Shown: positions 35,478 to 45,107 of the stretch, piece after piece | Position numbering within the stretch: position 1 is the stretch's first letter | Layout: every line of letters starts with the position of its first letter | Assembly (NCBI RefSeq): GCF_946885955.1 | Contig: NZ_CAMPHI010000022.1 | Coordinates: 19,469 to 83,468, forward strand | DNA from: an uncultured Pseudomonas sp. | GTDB taxonomy: Bacteria > Pseudomonadota > Gammaproteobacteria > Pseudomonadales > Pseudomonadaceae | Direction: 5' to 3' | DNA length: 64,000 nt | Made by a program: the position numbers and the translations under genes | Notes under the pieces: model-generated | The model's input: the letters and a program-made list of their open reading frames with translations, nothing else | Database searches by the model: none | What the model was told of the DNA's origin: nothing

Positions 35478-38400
35478 ATGTTCAAAGCCAGTCACGTCTT
35501 GCAGAGCGAGTTCCTTCAGGGGATCTCCGACGCCAAGGCCGCCGATTTTTTCCCTGTCATCAGTGCTAATTACAGCGTTGACGAGGCAGCCTATCTCACT
35601 GAGCTCCTTGAGCTCGCCGATCCCGGTGAAGCCGGCATCGAGGCTATCCGCCGCGGTGCCCGTACCCTGATTCAGGATGTACGTAGCCGGGACAATGCCG
35701 TCGATACCCTCGACGCACTGCTTCGTCAGTACAGCCTCGACACCCAGGAAGGGCTGATGCTCATGTGCCTGGCCGAGGCTTTGCTGCGCGTGCCGGACGC
35801 CGCCACCGCCGACGCGCTGATCCGCGACAAGCTGAACGCCGCCGAGTGGGAACGCCACCTCGGCAAGAGCGACAGCGTGCTGGTCAATTTCGCCGCCTGG
35901 GGCCTGGTGATGACCGGCAAGGTGGTCGACCCGGAAACCGCCGACGGTCGCCCGAAGAACGTCCTCGGCCGTCTGATCCAGCGTTCCGGCGAGCCGGTGA
36001 TCCGCGCCGCGATGAACCAGGCGATGAAGCTGATGGGCAAGCAGTTCGTGCTCGGCCGCAACATCGCCGAAGCGCTGAAGAATGGCCGCCCGGAACGCGA
36101 AAAGGGCTACACCTATTCCTTCGATATGCTTGGCGAAGCGGCTCTTACACAAGCTGATGCTGAGAAGTACATGGCCGACTACCGCAAGGCCATCGACACC
36201 GTCGGTGCCGAAGGGCAGGTCGGACCGGGGCCTAAGCCGTCGATCTCGATCAAGCTGTCCGCACTGCACCCGCGTTACGAAGTGGCCCAGCGCGAGCGCG
36301 TATTGACCGAGCTGTTCGCCAACGTGCTGGAACTGGCCGTGCGGGCGCGCAAGCTGGGCGTGGGCATCTCGGTGGATGCCGAAGAAGCCGATCGCCTCGA
36401 GCTGTCGCTGGAGCTCTATGAAAAGCTGATGCGCGATCCGGCCCTCAAGGGCTGGGGCGAGTTCGGCCTGGTGGTACAGGCGTATTCCAAGCGCTGCCTG
36501 CCGGTGCTGGTTTGGCTGACCCTGCTGGGCAAGGAACTCGGCGAGAAGATGCCGCTGCGCCTGGTCAAGGGCGCCTACTGGGACACCGAGATCAAGCAGT
36601 GCCAGGTCCAGGGCCTGGACGGCTACCCGGTATTCACCCGCAAGGAAGGTACCGATACCTCTTATTTGGCCTGTGCACGCTTCCTGCTGTCGGAGTTCAC
36701 CCGCGGGGTGATCTACCCGCAGTTCGCCAGCCACAACGCCCACACCGTCAGCTGCATCCTGGCGATCGCCGCCGAGCAGAAGCAGCCGCGCGATTTCGAA
36801 TTCCAGCGCCTGCACGGCATGGGCGACGCGCTGTACGACACCGTTCTGGAAAAGCACCGCAAGACAGTACGCATCTATGCCCCGGTCGGCGCGCACAAGG
36901 ACTTGCTGCCGTATCTGGTGCGCCGCCTGCTGGAAAACGGCGCGAACTCCTCGTTCGTGCACCAGTTGGTCGACCCGAACACGCCAATCGAGTCGCTGCT
37001 CGACCATCCGGTGACCCAGCTGCGTGCTTGCAGAACCCTCGGCAACGACAAAATTCCTCTCCCACCTGCGCTGTTCGGCAGTGCGCGGAAAAATTCTCAG
37101 GGCCTAAACATGAATATTCAGCAGACCTGGGCCGAGCTCGAGCTCGCCTATAAGCCGCAACTTTCCCGTCAGTGGCAAGCCGCCCCGGTGATCAACGGCG
37201 AGAAACTCGCCGGCACCGCGCAGGAAGTACGTTGCCCCTACGAGCTGAGCAAGGTAGTCGGCAGCGCCCAGTTCGCCACTGCCGCCCAGGCGGCCGAAGC
37301 CCTGAACGTACTGCACGCGGCCTGGCCACGCTGGAACGCCACCGCCATCGACAGCCGCGCGAGCATCTTCGAGCGCCTGGCCGACCTGCTCGAAGCCAAC
37401 CGCGCCGAGCTGATGGCGCTGTGCACGGTGGAAGCCGGCAAGTCCATGCAGGACGGTATCGACGAAGTGCGCGAGGCGGTGGATTTCTGCCGTTACTACG
37501 CCCAGCAGGCGCGCCTGCGTCTGGGCCGCGAAGAACTGCAAGGGCCGACCGGCGAGCGCAACGAGCTGTTCCATGAAGGCCGTGGCATTTTCGTCTGCAT
37601 CAGTCCCTGGAACTTCCCGCTGGCGATCTACCTGGGGCAGATCACCGCCGCCCTGGTCGCCGGCAACTGCGTACTGGCCAAGCCAGCCGAGCAGACCAGC
37701 CTGATCGCCGCGCGCGCTCTTGAACTGATGTTCGAAGCCGGCCTGCCGAAGGATGTCATCGCCTTCCTGCCGGGCGACGGCGCCACCCTGGGCGGGGTGT
37801 TCTGCCGCGATGCCCGCGTCGCCGGGGTGTGCTTCACCGGCTCCACCGACACCGCGCGGATCATCAACCGCCAACTGGCCGAGAAGGCCGGCCCGATCGC
37901 CGCGCTGATCGCCGAAACCGGCGGGCAGAACGCGATGATCGTCGACTCCACCGCGCTGCCTGAGCAAGTGGTCAAGGATGCCGTGCAATCGGCCTTCACC
38001 AGCGCCGGCCAGCGTTGCTCGGCCCTGCGCGTGCTCTACGTGCAGAGCGATATCGCAGAACGCGTGCTGGACCTTCTCAAGGGCGCCATGGCCGAGCTGA
38101 AGGTCGGCCCGACCCACCTGCGTGAAAGCGATGTCGGCCCGGTAATCGACGCCGAAGCCAAGGCCGGCCTCGAAGCACACATCGCCCAGCTCAAGGGCGA
38201 GGGCAAGCTGATCGCCGAAACCGCTCTGCCGGCCGGCCTGGATGGCCACTTCGTCGCCCCGGTGGCATTCGAGATCGCTGGCATCGCCGAGCTGCAGAAA
38301 GAGAACTTCGGCCCCATTCTGCACATCGTGCGCTTCGAAGCCCGCGATCTTGAGCAGGTGGTTGCCGCGATCAACGGTACCGGGTACGGTCTGACCCTCG

Positions 38401-38654
38401 GCGTACACAGCCGCAACGAAGAAACCGCCGCGCGCATCGAAGCACTGGCGCGGGTCGGCAACCTCTATGTCAACCGCAACCAGATCGGCGCCGTGGTCGG
38501 CGTGCAACCGTTCGGCGGCTGCGGCCTGTCCGGCACCGGGCCGAAAGCCGGTGGTCCGAGCTACCTGCTGCGTTTCGTCAACGAACGCACTACCTCGGTC
38601 AACACCACTGCGGTGGGCGGCAACGCCTCGCTGCTGTCGCTGGGCGACGAGTAA
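35478..38654 (+). CDS. putA: PutA, bifunctional proline dehydrogenase / P5C dehydrogenase
   Basis: A 1058-residue enzyme that oxidises L-proline to glutamate in two steps. The N-terminal half is the FAD proline dehydrogenase (ISIKLSALHPRYE, LVKGAYWDTEIK, ASHNAHTVSCIL); the C-terminal half is the NAD-dependent P5C dehydrogenase with ISPWNFPLAIYLGQ, the glutamate in AETGGQNAMIVD and the nucleophile C in SAGQRCSALRVLY. There is no N-terminal ribbon-helix-helix domain, so unlike the E. coli protein it cannot repress its own genes. The ATG at 35478 has AGAGGA 9 bases upstream. putP follows after a terminator. Confidence 0.97.
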   Translation: MFKASHVLQSEFLQGISDAKAADFFPVISANYSVDEAAYLTELLELADPGEAGIEAIRRGARTLIQDVRSRDNAVDTLDALLRQYSLDTQEGLMLMCLAEALLRVPDAATADALIRDKLNAAEWERHLGKSDSVLVNFAAWGLVMTGKVVDPETADGRPKNVLGRLIQRSGEPVIRAAMNQAMKLMGKQFVLGRNIAEALKNGRPEREKGYTYSFDMLGEAALTQADAEKYMADYRKAIDTVGAEGQVGPGPKPSISIKLSALHPRYEVAQRERVLTELFANVLELAVRARKLGVGISVDAEEADRLELSLELYEKLMRDPALKGWGEFGLVVQAYSKRCLPVLVWLTLLGKELGEKMPLRLVKGAYWDTEIKQCQVQGLDGYPVFTRKEGTDTSYLACARFLLSEFTRGVIYPQFASHNAHTVSCILAIAAEQKQPRDFEFQRLHGMGDALYDTVLEKHRKTVRIYAPVGAHKDLLPYLVRRLLENGANSSFVHQLVDPNTPIESLLDHPVTQLRACRTLGNDKIPLPPALFGSARKNSQGLNMNIQQTWAELELAYKPQLSRQWQAAPVINGEKLAGTAQEVRCPYELSKVVGSAQFATAAQAAEALNVLHAAWPRWNATAIDSRASIFERLADLLEANRAELMALCTVEAGKSMQDGIDEVREAVDFCRYYAQQARLRLGREELQGPTGERNELFHEGRGIFVCISPWNFPLAIYLGQITAALVAGNCVLAKPAEQTSLIAARALELMFEAGLPKDVIAFLPGDGATLGGVFCRDARVAGVCFTGSTDTARIINRQLAEKAGPIAALIAETGGQNAMIVDSTALPEQVVKDAVQSAFTSAGQRCSALRVLYVQSDIAERVLDLLKGAMAELKVGPTHLRESDVGPVIDAEAKAGLEAHIAQLKGEGKLIAETALPAGLDGHFVAPVAFEIAGIAELQKENFGPILHIVRFEARDLEQVVAAINGTGYGLTLGVHSRNEETAARIEALARVGNLYVNRNQIGAVVGVQPFGGCGLSGTGPKAGGPSYLLRFVNERTTSVNTTAVGGNASLLSLGDE

Positions 38655-38664
38655 CAGTTACAAG

Positions 38665-38702
38665 CGGGCAGCGGTCTTCGGACTGCTGCCCGTTGTTGTT
38701 TT
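38665..38702 (+). terminator. Rho-independent terminator after putA
   Basis: CGGGCAGC-GGTC, loop TTCG, GACT-GCTGCCCG, then TTGTTGTTTT, starting 10 bases after the putA stop. The stable UUCG tetraloop makes this a strong hairpin. It suggests that putP has its own promoter in the 240-base putA-putP gap. Confidence 0.85.
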
Positions 38703-38864
38703 GGGGTGCTTGTCACTCCGAATAGGTAGGGCGGCTTTTCCAGGATGCGGGTATTGGGCGGGGTCTCAAACGCCGGGTTTCTGGGATGCGGCACTACCGA
38801 GATGGAGCGTTCGCCACGCGGACCTGCATCGCCAACATTGGTTTCGGGTGCGTGCCCGTTGCTT

Positions 38865-38877
38865 AAATAACAACAAA
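38865..38877 (+). promoter_or_regulatory. CA motif (putative Hfq/Crc site) before putP
   Basis: AAATAACAACAAA lies about 20 bases before the putP start, just before the AAAGGGG ribosome binding site. It contains AANAANAA matches and predicts Crc-dependent repression. Confidence 0.5.
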
Positions 38878-38894
38878 CGAAAGGGGCATCCTCA

Positions 38895-40382
38895 GTGAAT
38901 GCTAGTACTCCCATGCTTGTCACCTTCGTGGTGTACATTGCAGCGATGGTGCTGATAGGCCTATTCGCCTACATGCGTACCAAAAATCTTTCCGACTACA
39001 TCCTCGGCGGCCGCAGTCTCGGCAGCTTCGTTACCGCGCTGTCCGCTGGCGCCTCTGATATGAGCGGTTGGTTGCTGATGGGCTTGCCCGGCGCCGTGTA
39101 CATGTCCGGTCTGTCGGAAGCCTGGATTGCCATCGGCCTGATCGTCGGTGCCTATCTGAATTGGCTGCTGGTTGCCGGCCGTCTGCGTGTGCAGACCGAG
39201 CACAACGGCAACGCCCTGACCCTGCCGGACTACTTCACCCACCGTTTCGAAGATAACAGCCGGGTGCTGCGTATCTTCTCGGCCCTGGTGATTCTGGTGT
39301 TCTTCACCATTTACTGTGCTTCGGGCATAGTCGCTGGCGCACGTCTGTTCGAAAGCACCTTCGGCCTGTCCTACGGCACAGCGCTCTGGGCTGGTGCTGC
39401 GGCGACCATCATCTACACCTTTATTGGTGGTTTCCTGGCGGTGAGCTGGACCGACACCGTACAGGCCACGCTGATGATCTTCGCCCTGATCTTCACCCCC
39501 ATCGCGGTGCTGATCGCCACTGGTGGCGCGGACACCACATTCGCCGCCATCGAGCTGCAGGACCCAACCAATTTCGACATGCTCAAGGGCGCTACCTTCA
39601 TCGGGGTGATCTCGCTGATGGCCTGGGGGCTGGGCTATTTTGGTCAGCCGCACATCCTGGCGCGTTTCATGGCCGCTGACTCGGCAAAATCGATACCGGC
39701 GGCTCGCCGTATTTCCATGACCTGGATGATCCTGACCTTGGTTGGTGCGGTGACCGTCGGCTTCTTCGGCATCGCCTATTTTTCCGCCAACCCGACGCTT
39801 GCCGGCGCCGTAACGGAAAATCCGGAGCGGGTCTTCATCGAACTAGCCAAGCTGCTGTTCAACCCGTGGATCGCCGGCATTCTGCTGTCCGCCATTCTCG
39901 CTGCGGTAATGAGCACGCTGAGCTGCCAACTGCTGGTGTGTTCCAGCGCCTTGACCGAAGACTTCTATAAAGCCTTCCTGCGCAAGGATGCCTCGCAAAA
40001 CGAGCTGGTCTGGGTCGGTCGCGGCATGGTGCTGCTGATCGCTCTGGTTGCCATCTTCCTGGCTGCTAACCCGGAAAACCGCGTGCTGGGCCTGGTGTCC
40101 TATGCCTGGGCTGGGTTCGGTGCTGCCTTCGGTCCCGTGGTAATCCTTTCGCTGATCTGGAAGGGCATGACCCGCAACGGCGCGCTGGCCGGCATGCTGA
40201 TCGGCGCGGTCACCGTAATTCTGTGGAAGAACTTCTTCGGCTGGACCGGTCTGTACGAAATCATTCCCGGCTTCATCCTGGCCACGATCGGCATTCTGAT
40301 CTTCAGCCGCGTCGGCAACGCACCGAGCGCCTCGATGATCAAGCGCTTCGAAGAAGCCGAAAAGGAATACCAAACGGTCTGA
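38895..40382 (+). CDS. putP: PutP, Na+/proline symporter
   Basis: A 495-residue sodium:solute symporter with about 13 membrane helices. It has the SSS pattern SDYILGGRSLGSFVTALSAGASDMSGWLLMGLPGAVY, matching PutP, and VSWTDTVQATLMIFALI further on. It imports proline for PutA. GTG start with GAAAGGGG upstream; an A-rich Hfq/Crc-type motif overlaps the leader. The transcript is closed by a strong terminator at 40541. Confidence 0.96.
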   Translation: MNASTPMLVTFVVYIAAMVLIGLFAYMRTKNLSDYILGGRSLGSFVTALSAGASDMSGWLLMGLPGAVYMSGLSEAWIAIGLIVGAYLNWLLVAGRLRVQTEHNGNALTLPDYFTHRFEDNSRVLRIFSALVILVFFTIYCASGIVAGARLFESTFGLSYGTALWAGAAATIIYTFIGGFLAVSWTDTVQATLMIFALIFTPIAVLIATGGADTTFAAIELQDPTNFDMLKGATFIGVISLMAWGLGYFGQPHILARFMAADSAKSIPAARRISMTWMILTLVGAVTVGFFGIAYFSANPTLAGAVTENPERVFIELAKLLFNPWIAGILLSAILAAVMSTLSCQLLVCSSALTEDFYKAFLRKDASQNELVWVGRGMVLLIALVAIFLAANPENRVLGLVSYAWAGFGAAFGPVVILSLIWKGMTRNGALAGMLIGAVTVILWKNFFGWTGLYEIIPGFILATIGILIFSRVGNAPSASMIKRFEEAEKEYQTV

Positions 40383-40540
40383 TTACCTGGCGTGAACTGC
40401 GGTAGCTGGCCAGGTCGGTCGGTTACCGCACATGACTCATTCACCCTGCCCGCAGCTGGTCGTCTGAGGGTAGGCATCGCCAGCCGGAATTTATTGCTGA
40501 TGCCCGGCTGAGCGACTCTCCCACGACCCGATAGGGCTTC

Positions 40541-40579
40541 GCCGATCCATACCTACGGGTATCGGATCGGCTTTTTTTT
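40541..40579 (+). terminator. Rho-independent terminator after putP
   Basis: GCCGATCC-ATACC, loop TACG, GGTAT-C-GGATCGGC, then eight T. A near-perfect 13-bp stem. It lies 158 bases after the putP stop; the sequence between (40383-40540) shows no gene. Confidence 0.9.
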
Positions 40580-40645
40580 GCGGCGTATCCATTGCGCGTT
40601 GCCTCGGCCAACTGGGCAAGGCTGACATTGCTTGCAGGTAGCAAT

Positions 40646-40726
40646 GGGTAGGATGCGCCGTGCGCACCGGGAATCGTCGCTGGTTCAAGTTCTCGCGCAT
40701 GTGCTGGTGCGCGCGGCGCACCCTAT
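40646..40726. repeat. Inverted-repeat element (GTAGGRTGCGCC...GCGCACCCTA family)
   Basis: Arms at 40646-40668 (GGTAGGATGCGCCGTGCGCA and on) and 40705-40726 (GGTGCGCGCGGCGCACCCTA) are imperfect inverted copies. The same family recurs at 60584-60693. It lies in the 430-base gap between putP and the flavin oxidase, which has no gene. It resembles dispersed REP-type DNA of pseudomonads. Confidence 0.6.
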
Positions 40727-40813
40727 GGGGTTGGTTCCCGACATGTAAGCGCCGATACCAGAACGCACTACCAAGTATCGCCATTCTGCCTGGATGAAAC
40801 CCACTGAGCCGCT

Positions 40814-42094
40814 TCAGAACCGCTCGACCCGGTACGGCTGCGGGTCGATGGTCGGCGTGGTCCCGGTCATCAGGTCGACCACCAGTTCCGCGCTGATCGC
40901 CGCCTGGGTCAGACCCAGATGTTGATTGCCGAAGGCGAACAGCAGCCGGGCGTGTTGCGGGTGACGGTCGATCACCGGCAGCGAGTCGGGCAGGGTGGGG
41001 CGGTGGCCCATCCACTCGCGGCAGCTCAGCGCTGGATCTGCGAGCGCCGGGACAAGGGCCTGGCTGTGGTGGCGCAAAGTCTTGAAGCGGCGCGCAATTG
41101 GCTTCAGGTGCAGGCCGCCGAGTTCGGTAAAGCCCACCGCGCGCAGGCCGGAATCCAGCGGGCTGAGGACGAAGCGGCGCTCGGCCGAGCCGATCGGCCG
41201 ATTCAGGCTGATGGCCGGGCTGTCGATGCTGATGTGATAGCCGCGCTCGGCTTCCAGCGGCACCTCGATCCCCGTGCCTTGCAGCAGCACCTTGCTCCAG
41301 GCGCCGGTACAGATCACCGCCTGATCGAAGCGCAAGGTGGCGCCCGCGGTCTTCAGCTCTACCTGCTGGGGATCCGCCGAGATGCTTTCGACGGCCTGTT
41401 GCACGAACTGGCCGCCACGGGCTTCGAACGCGGCGAATAGCAGGCGGCAGAGCTGATAGGGTTCGCGTACCTGGCAGGCATCGGGGAAGTACAGCGCATG
41501 GCTGAGCGTACCGGCCAGCGCCGGCTCCAGTTGGACCAGGCGTGTGGCGTCGATCAGCTCGCAACGTACGCCCCATTGCTGCAGATAGCGGGCATGGGCC
41601 TTGGCGTCCTCCAGGCGAGCGGCCGATTCCCACACCAGCAGGTAACCGGAATTGCACAGTTGCTCGCTCGCGCCTATATCGGCCAGGCAGCGCTGCCATG
41701 CCGGCAGCGCCGCCCGATTGAGCTGACGCAGCCCTGCACTTGAGCGCTCGACCTGGCTGGGGCGGGCGGCGGCGATAAAGCGCAGCAGCCAGGGCAAACT
41801 GCGGTGCAAGTAGCCCAGCGGCAGCGCCAGGGGGCCATGTGGGTCGAGCAGCATGGCCAGCGCGCCGCGCAGGGTCTTGCCGCTGGACAGCGGGTCGATC
41901 AGCTCGGTGGCCAGGTAGCCGGCATTGCCGAACGAGGCGCCTCGGCCCGGCGCATCGCGGTCGAGCAGGGTCACCCGGTAACCCTTGCGCTGGGCCTGCA
42001 GGGCGGTACACAGGCCGACCACCCCGGCACCGACTACGGCAACGCTCTGGACGGCGCTCGTGCCATTGATCGCGGGCGGGGAGGTAGCGGTCAT
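40814..42094 (-). CDS. DadA-like FAD-dependent D-amino-acid dehydrogenase
   Basis: A 426-residue flavoprotein of the DadA/DAO family. The FAD motif is VAVVGAGVVGLCTALQAQRKGYRVTLLDRD; FGNAGYLATE, CTGAWSKVLL and the C-terminal LPVIDRHPQHARLLFAFGNQHLGLTQA are typical of membrane-linked D-amino-acid dehydrogenases. It should oxidise a D-amino acid or cyclic imino acid and pass electrons to the respiratory chain. The gene follows the OCD-family gene in the same direction, but a terminator lies between them. The pairing with that reductase and with putAP hints at D-proline or a hydroxyproline as substrate; this is inference. Confidence 0.85.
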   Translation of the reverse strand: MTATSPPAINGTSAVQSVAVVGAGVVGLCTALQAQRKGYRVTLLDRDAPGRGASFGNAGYLATELIDPLSSGKTLRGALAMLLDPHGPLALPLGYLHRSLPWLLRFIAAARPSQVERSSAGLRQLNRAALPAWQRCLADIGASEQLCNSGYLLVWESAARLEDAKAHARYLQQWGVRCELIDATRLVQLEPALAGTLSHALYFPDACQVREPYQLCRLLFAAFEARGGQFVQQAVESISADPQQVELKTAGATLRFDQAVICTGAWSKVLLQGTGIEVPLEAERGYHISIDSPAISLNRPIGSAERRFVLSPLDSGLRAVGFTELGGLHLKPIARRFKTLRHHSQALVPALADPALSCREWMGHRPTLPDSLPVIDRHPQHARLLFAFGNQHLGLTQAAISAELVVDLMTGTTPTIDPQPYRVERF

Positions 42095-42154
42095 GCGCGG
42101 GACTCCGAAAGATGAGCGACGGCTGTGCTCATCGTCTTGTATGGGTGTTCGCTG

Positions 42155-42184
42155 GAATAAAAGAGGCACCCGGGCGGAGTGCCT
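42155..42184 (-). terminator. Terminator after the OCD-family gene
   Basis: On the minus strand AGGCAC, a nine-base loop, GTGCCT, then CTTTTATT. It sits 16 bases after the end of the gene at 42200-43156 and before the flavin oxidase start, so the oxidase may have its own promoter or be reached only by read-through. Confidence 0.65.
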
Positions 42185-42199
42185 AAGCGGTTGCTCTTT

Positions 42200-43156
42200 T
42201 CAGCCTTGATTGCGGAACGCGAGAATCGCCGCGGCGAGGTCTTCGCGCGAGTCGCCAACCGACTTGAACAGGGTCACCGCCTGCTCGGCGTCGGCCAGGG
42301 CGGCGCGGCCGGCGTGCTGGCCGCGGCACAGCTCGGTAAGTTCGGCGAGGATCTTGTCGGCGTCGATCGCCCCTTCGCTGATCGGAATGAGCAGGTCGCC
42401 AGTCTCGCTCAGCGCACCGGCGCGGGTATCGACGAACAGCGCACAACGCTGCATGGCGGTGTTATCGGTCTCGCGCATGCTCGGGGTGAAACTGCCGACC
42501 AGATCGAGGTGCGCGCCGGGCTTGAGCCAGTCGCCGTATATCAGCGGTTCGCTGGCCATGGTCGCGCAACTGATGATGTCGGCTGTGCCGGCGGCCTCGC
42601 GCAAGCCATCGACGCGGCAGACCCGGGCATCGATACCGCAGGCCGTAAGCTCGGCCACCAACGCCGCCGAAGTCGCCTCGTTGCGATCCCACACCTGAAC
42701 GGTCTGGATCGGCCGCACGCTCATATGCGCGGGGATCAGCCGGCGGCTCATGCGTCCGGCACCGACCATCAGCAGGCTGCTGGCATCGGCGCGGGAGAGA
42801 AAACGCGAGGCCAGTGCCGAGGCGGCAGCGGTGCGCCGGGCGGTCAGCTCGTTGCCGTCCAGCAGGGCCAGGGGGCGACCGGTCTTGCCACAGCTGAGCA
42901 TGTAATGGCTGCTCAACCCCGGCAGGTTGCGCGCATTGTTGCCGGGGAACACGTTGACCTGCTTGACCCCGAGGTACTCGCCTTCGATCCAGGCGGGCAT
43001 CAGCAACAGGGTGGCTGCTGGCTCGCCGGGAACCTCGATCGTATGGTGGTGGCGGACCGGCGATCGCACATCCTCGCGGGCGAAGATATCTCTCAGCGCG
43101 TCGATCAAACTGTCCCACGGCAGGGCGTTTTGTACCTGATCGGCATTCAGTTGCAT
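42200..43156 (-). CDS. Ornithine cyclodeaminase / mu-crystallin family reductase
   Basis: A 318-residue member of the OCD/mu-crystallin family. The NAD(P)-binding motif is LLMVGAGRMSRRLIPAH, preceded by GVKQVNVFPGNNARNLPGLSSHYML and LLDGNELTARRTAAASALAS, the substrate-lysine and arginine region. Family members include ornithine cyclodeaminase, alanine dehydrogenase and Delta1-pyrroline-2-carboxylate reductase; sequence alone does not choose. Near a DadA-like oxidase and putAP, the last (making L-proline) is attractive. It is divergent from an AraC regulator, 124 bases away. Confidence 0.88.
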   Translation of the reverse strand: MQLNADQVQNALPWDSLIDALRDIFAREDVRSPVRHHHTIEVPGEPAATLLLMPAWIEGEYLGVKQVNVFPGNNARNLPGLSSHYMLSCGKTGRPLALLDGNELTARRTAAASALASRFLSRADASSLLMVGAGRMSRRLIPAHMSVRPIQTVQVWDRNEATSAALVAELTACGIDARVCRVDGLREAAGTADIISCATMASEPLIYGDWLKPGAHLDLVGSFTPSMRETDNTAMQRCALFVDTRAGALSETGDLLIPISEGAIDADKILAELTELCRGQHAGRAALADAEQAVTLFKSVGDSREDLAAAILAFRNQG

Positions 43157-43280
43157 GGCGGCTTTTCCCGTAGCTAAGGTGCTTTAAATCCTATCCACTC
43201 CCTGATCGTTTGCCATTGACCCAGGCGCTGGAGTTATATACTCAGGCTATGAAATTTCATGCTCCTACCGGAGGCCTGGC

Positions 43281-44084
43281 GTGATCAACAATAGCCAGGC
43301 CCGACGCAACCTGATCGCACGGCAGCGCGGCGAACATTGTCACGACTACGCGCAGGTGCTGATTGGCTGGCGCGGGCGGATGGACTGCGCGTTCAGCGAC
43401 AGCGAGGGGCGTTTGGCCAGCGGCATCGCCGCCTTGGTGCCGGCTTCGGCCAGCCACCTATATGCCGGCCTCAGTGAAGAAAGCGAGCTGTTGGTGATCG
43501 ACGTGGCGCTGAACGATCCCTATATCGGCGCGCTGGAGCAGGCCTGCGACCTCAAGTTTAGCGAGACGCTGTTCCAGCGCCCGGAATTCATCACCCTGGA
43601 TGCCGCCGCGATGCCTTTGCTGGATTTCGCCGCCGGGCAGCTGCAGCGTGGTGCGCAGCGGGACAGTGCCCTGATCAACTACCAGTTGGTGTCGCTGTTC
43701 ATGACCCAGCTGGTCCAGCGCTATTCATCGGTTCCAGCGTTACCCGCGGATTCGCGATTGGCGCTCGCCGAACTCAATCGACTGATCGACCGGCGTCTCG
43801 CCGAGCCACCTTGCAACGGCGACCTGGCCGCGGCGCTGAACCTCAGCGAAAGCCATTTCAATTTCCTGTTCCAGCGCAGCTTCGCCATGACCCCGCAGCA
43901 ATACGTGATGGGTCGGCGCATGCAGCGGGCGCAATACCTCTTGCTCAACAGCGCAATGTCGCTGGCGGCGGTGGCCGATGAGGTCGGCTTTGCCGATGCA
44001 TCGAGCTTTTCCCGGGCCTACAAGAGTCGTTTCAAGCAGACTCCCGGCGCCACCCGTAACGCCCGGCAGCTGAACCTGGATTAG
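43281..44084 (+). CDS. AraC-family regulator beside the OCD gene
   Basis: A 267-residue AraC regulator with an N-terminal cupin (HCHDYAQVLIGWRGRMDCAFSD) and a C-terminal double helix-turn-helix (GDLAAALNLSESHFNFLFQRSFAMTPQQYVMGRRMQRAQYLL and VADEVGFADASSFSRAYKSRFKQTPG). The start is GTG at 43281 with CCGGAGG upstream. Its divergent position suggests it controls the OCD-family gene and perhaps the flavin oxidase. Confidence 0.88.
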   Translation: MINNSQARRNLIARQRGEHCHDYAQVLIGWRGRMDCAFSDSEGRLASGIAALVPASASHLYAGLSEESELLVIDVALNDPYIGALEQACDLKFSETLFQRPEFITLDAAAMPLLDFAAGQLQRGAQRDSALINYQLVSLFMTQLVQRYSSVPALPADSRLALAELNRLIDRRLAEPPCNGDLAAALNLSESHFNFLFQRSFAMTPQQYVMGRRMQRAQYLLLNSAMSLAAVADEVGFADASSFSRAYKSRFKQTPGATRNARQLNLD

Positions 44085-44156
44085 CCCGCCATGGGCTCCG
44101 AGCCAGCTACTCTGGTGCGTCGATCGTCTGAAAGCATGATCAGAAAAGCGCCGGAA

Positions 44157-44954
44157 TCAGTTGGGCATCAGACGCGCTACATCGATGCGCCGCCAGCGTG
44201 CTTCGGCCAGGCTGTACAAGGCGAACGCCAATAAGCCAAGACCAATGGTCAGCAATAGCCAGGTGCCTGCGGGCATGCTCTGCAGTGCTTGCAGGACTTG
44301 CTTGAGCCCCGGGGGATCGGTCGGTTGGTAATTGTGCGCGCCGGAGAATAACAGCGCCGCGATGATCAAAAAGGCGCATCCGCGGGTCAACAGGCCAATG
44401 CGGGAAATGGGGCGAACCCAGCGCATGATCCGCTCATCGGCTTGAAAATAGCGCTGGAAATTGGCCCTCCAGGCTTTGATCAAGTGCGCCAGGCCGACGC
44501 CCAAGGGCACCAGCGCCATCGCCTGTACCAGCAAGTTGGCATATTCCCAGCCCAGCATTCGCTGCAGGCTGTCCTTGCCGCCCTCGCTTGCGCTATCGGA
44601 CAGGGTGATCAGCAGGCTCAGGGCGAATAGCGCCAGAAGCCCATGCACCACTGCGCTGCCGATCAGCCCGGCGCGAATCAGCAAGCCCTTGGCATCGCCG
44701 CCATGACCATCGGTATCGCCGATGGCCTGGGTCAGGCGCCAGGCACTGAAGGAAAACAACCCGAGCGAGATGATCAACAGCAGCACCTCACCGAAGCTTT
44801 CGCCAAGAATCTTGCGCATCGCCCCTTCGCTATCGACCGCCTGGCCCGCACCCAGGGCGGCACTGATGGCGAAGAAGCCGACAATCACATACACGGCTCC
44901 ACGCGCCGCATAACCACTGCGTGCCAGCCACGTAACAGCACGATTAACCGTCAT
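44157..44954 (-). CDS. DUF1206 integral membrane protein
   Basis: A 265-residue protein with six hydrophobic helices arranged in three repeating pairs, each pair holding a pattern like ARSGYAARGAVYVIVGFFAI, RAGLIGSAVVHGLLALFAL and SRIGLLTRGCAFLIIAALL. That three-fold repeat defines DUF1206, of unknown function. The start MTVNRAVTWLARSGY at 44954 is preferred to an upstream start with an unlikely basic extension. It is divergent from the aldo/keto reductase. Confidence 0.88.
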   Translation of the reverse strand: MTVNRAVTWLARSGYAARGAVYVIVGFFAISAALGAGQAVDSEGAMRKILGESFGEVLLLIISLGLFSFSAWRLTQAIGDTDGHGGDAKGLLIRAGLIGSAVVHGLLALFALSLLITLSDSASEGGKDSLQRMLGWEYANLLVQAMALVPLGVGLAHLIKAWRANFQRYFQADERIMRWVRPISRIGLLTRGCAFLIIAALLFSGAHNYQPTDPPGLKQVLQALQSMPAGTWLLLTIGLGLLAFALYSLAEARWRRIDVARLMPN

Positions 44955-45107
44955 TGCAAGGCCCTCGTTATGGTTGTTGTAGGTATAGGGATAGAGGCGC
45001 AAGCGCATACGGGAGTTCAGGTAGCCGGCCAATGGCGGGGGGCAGTGGCGGTGCAGCGCTTTCTCGCGCGCTCTGGCATCCTGCAGAAAAAACCAGGGAT
45101 GTCCGTT

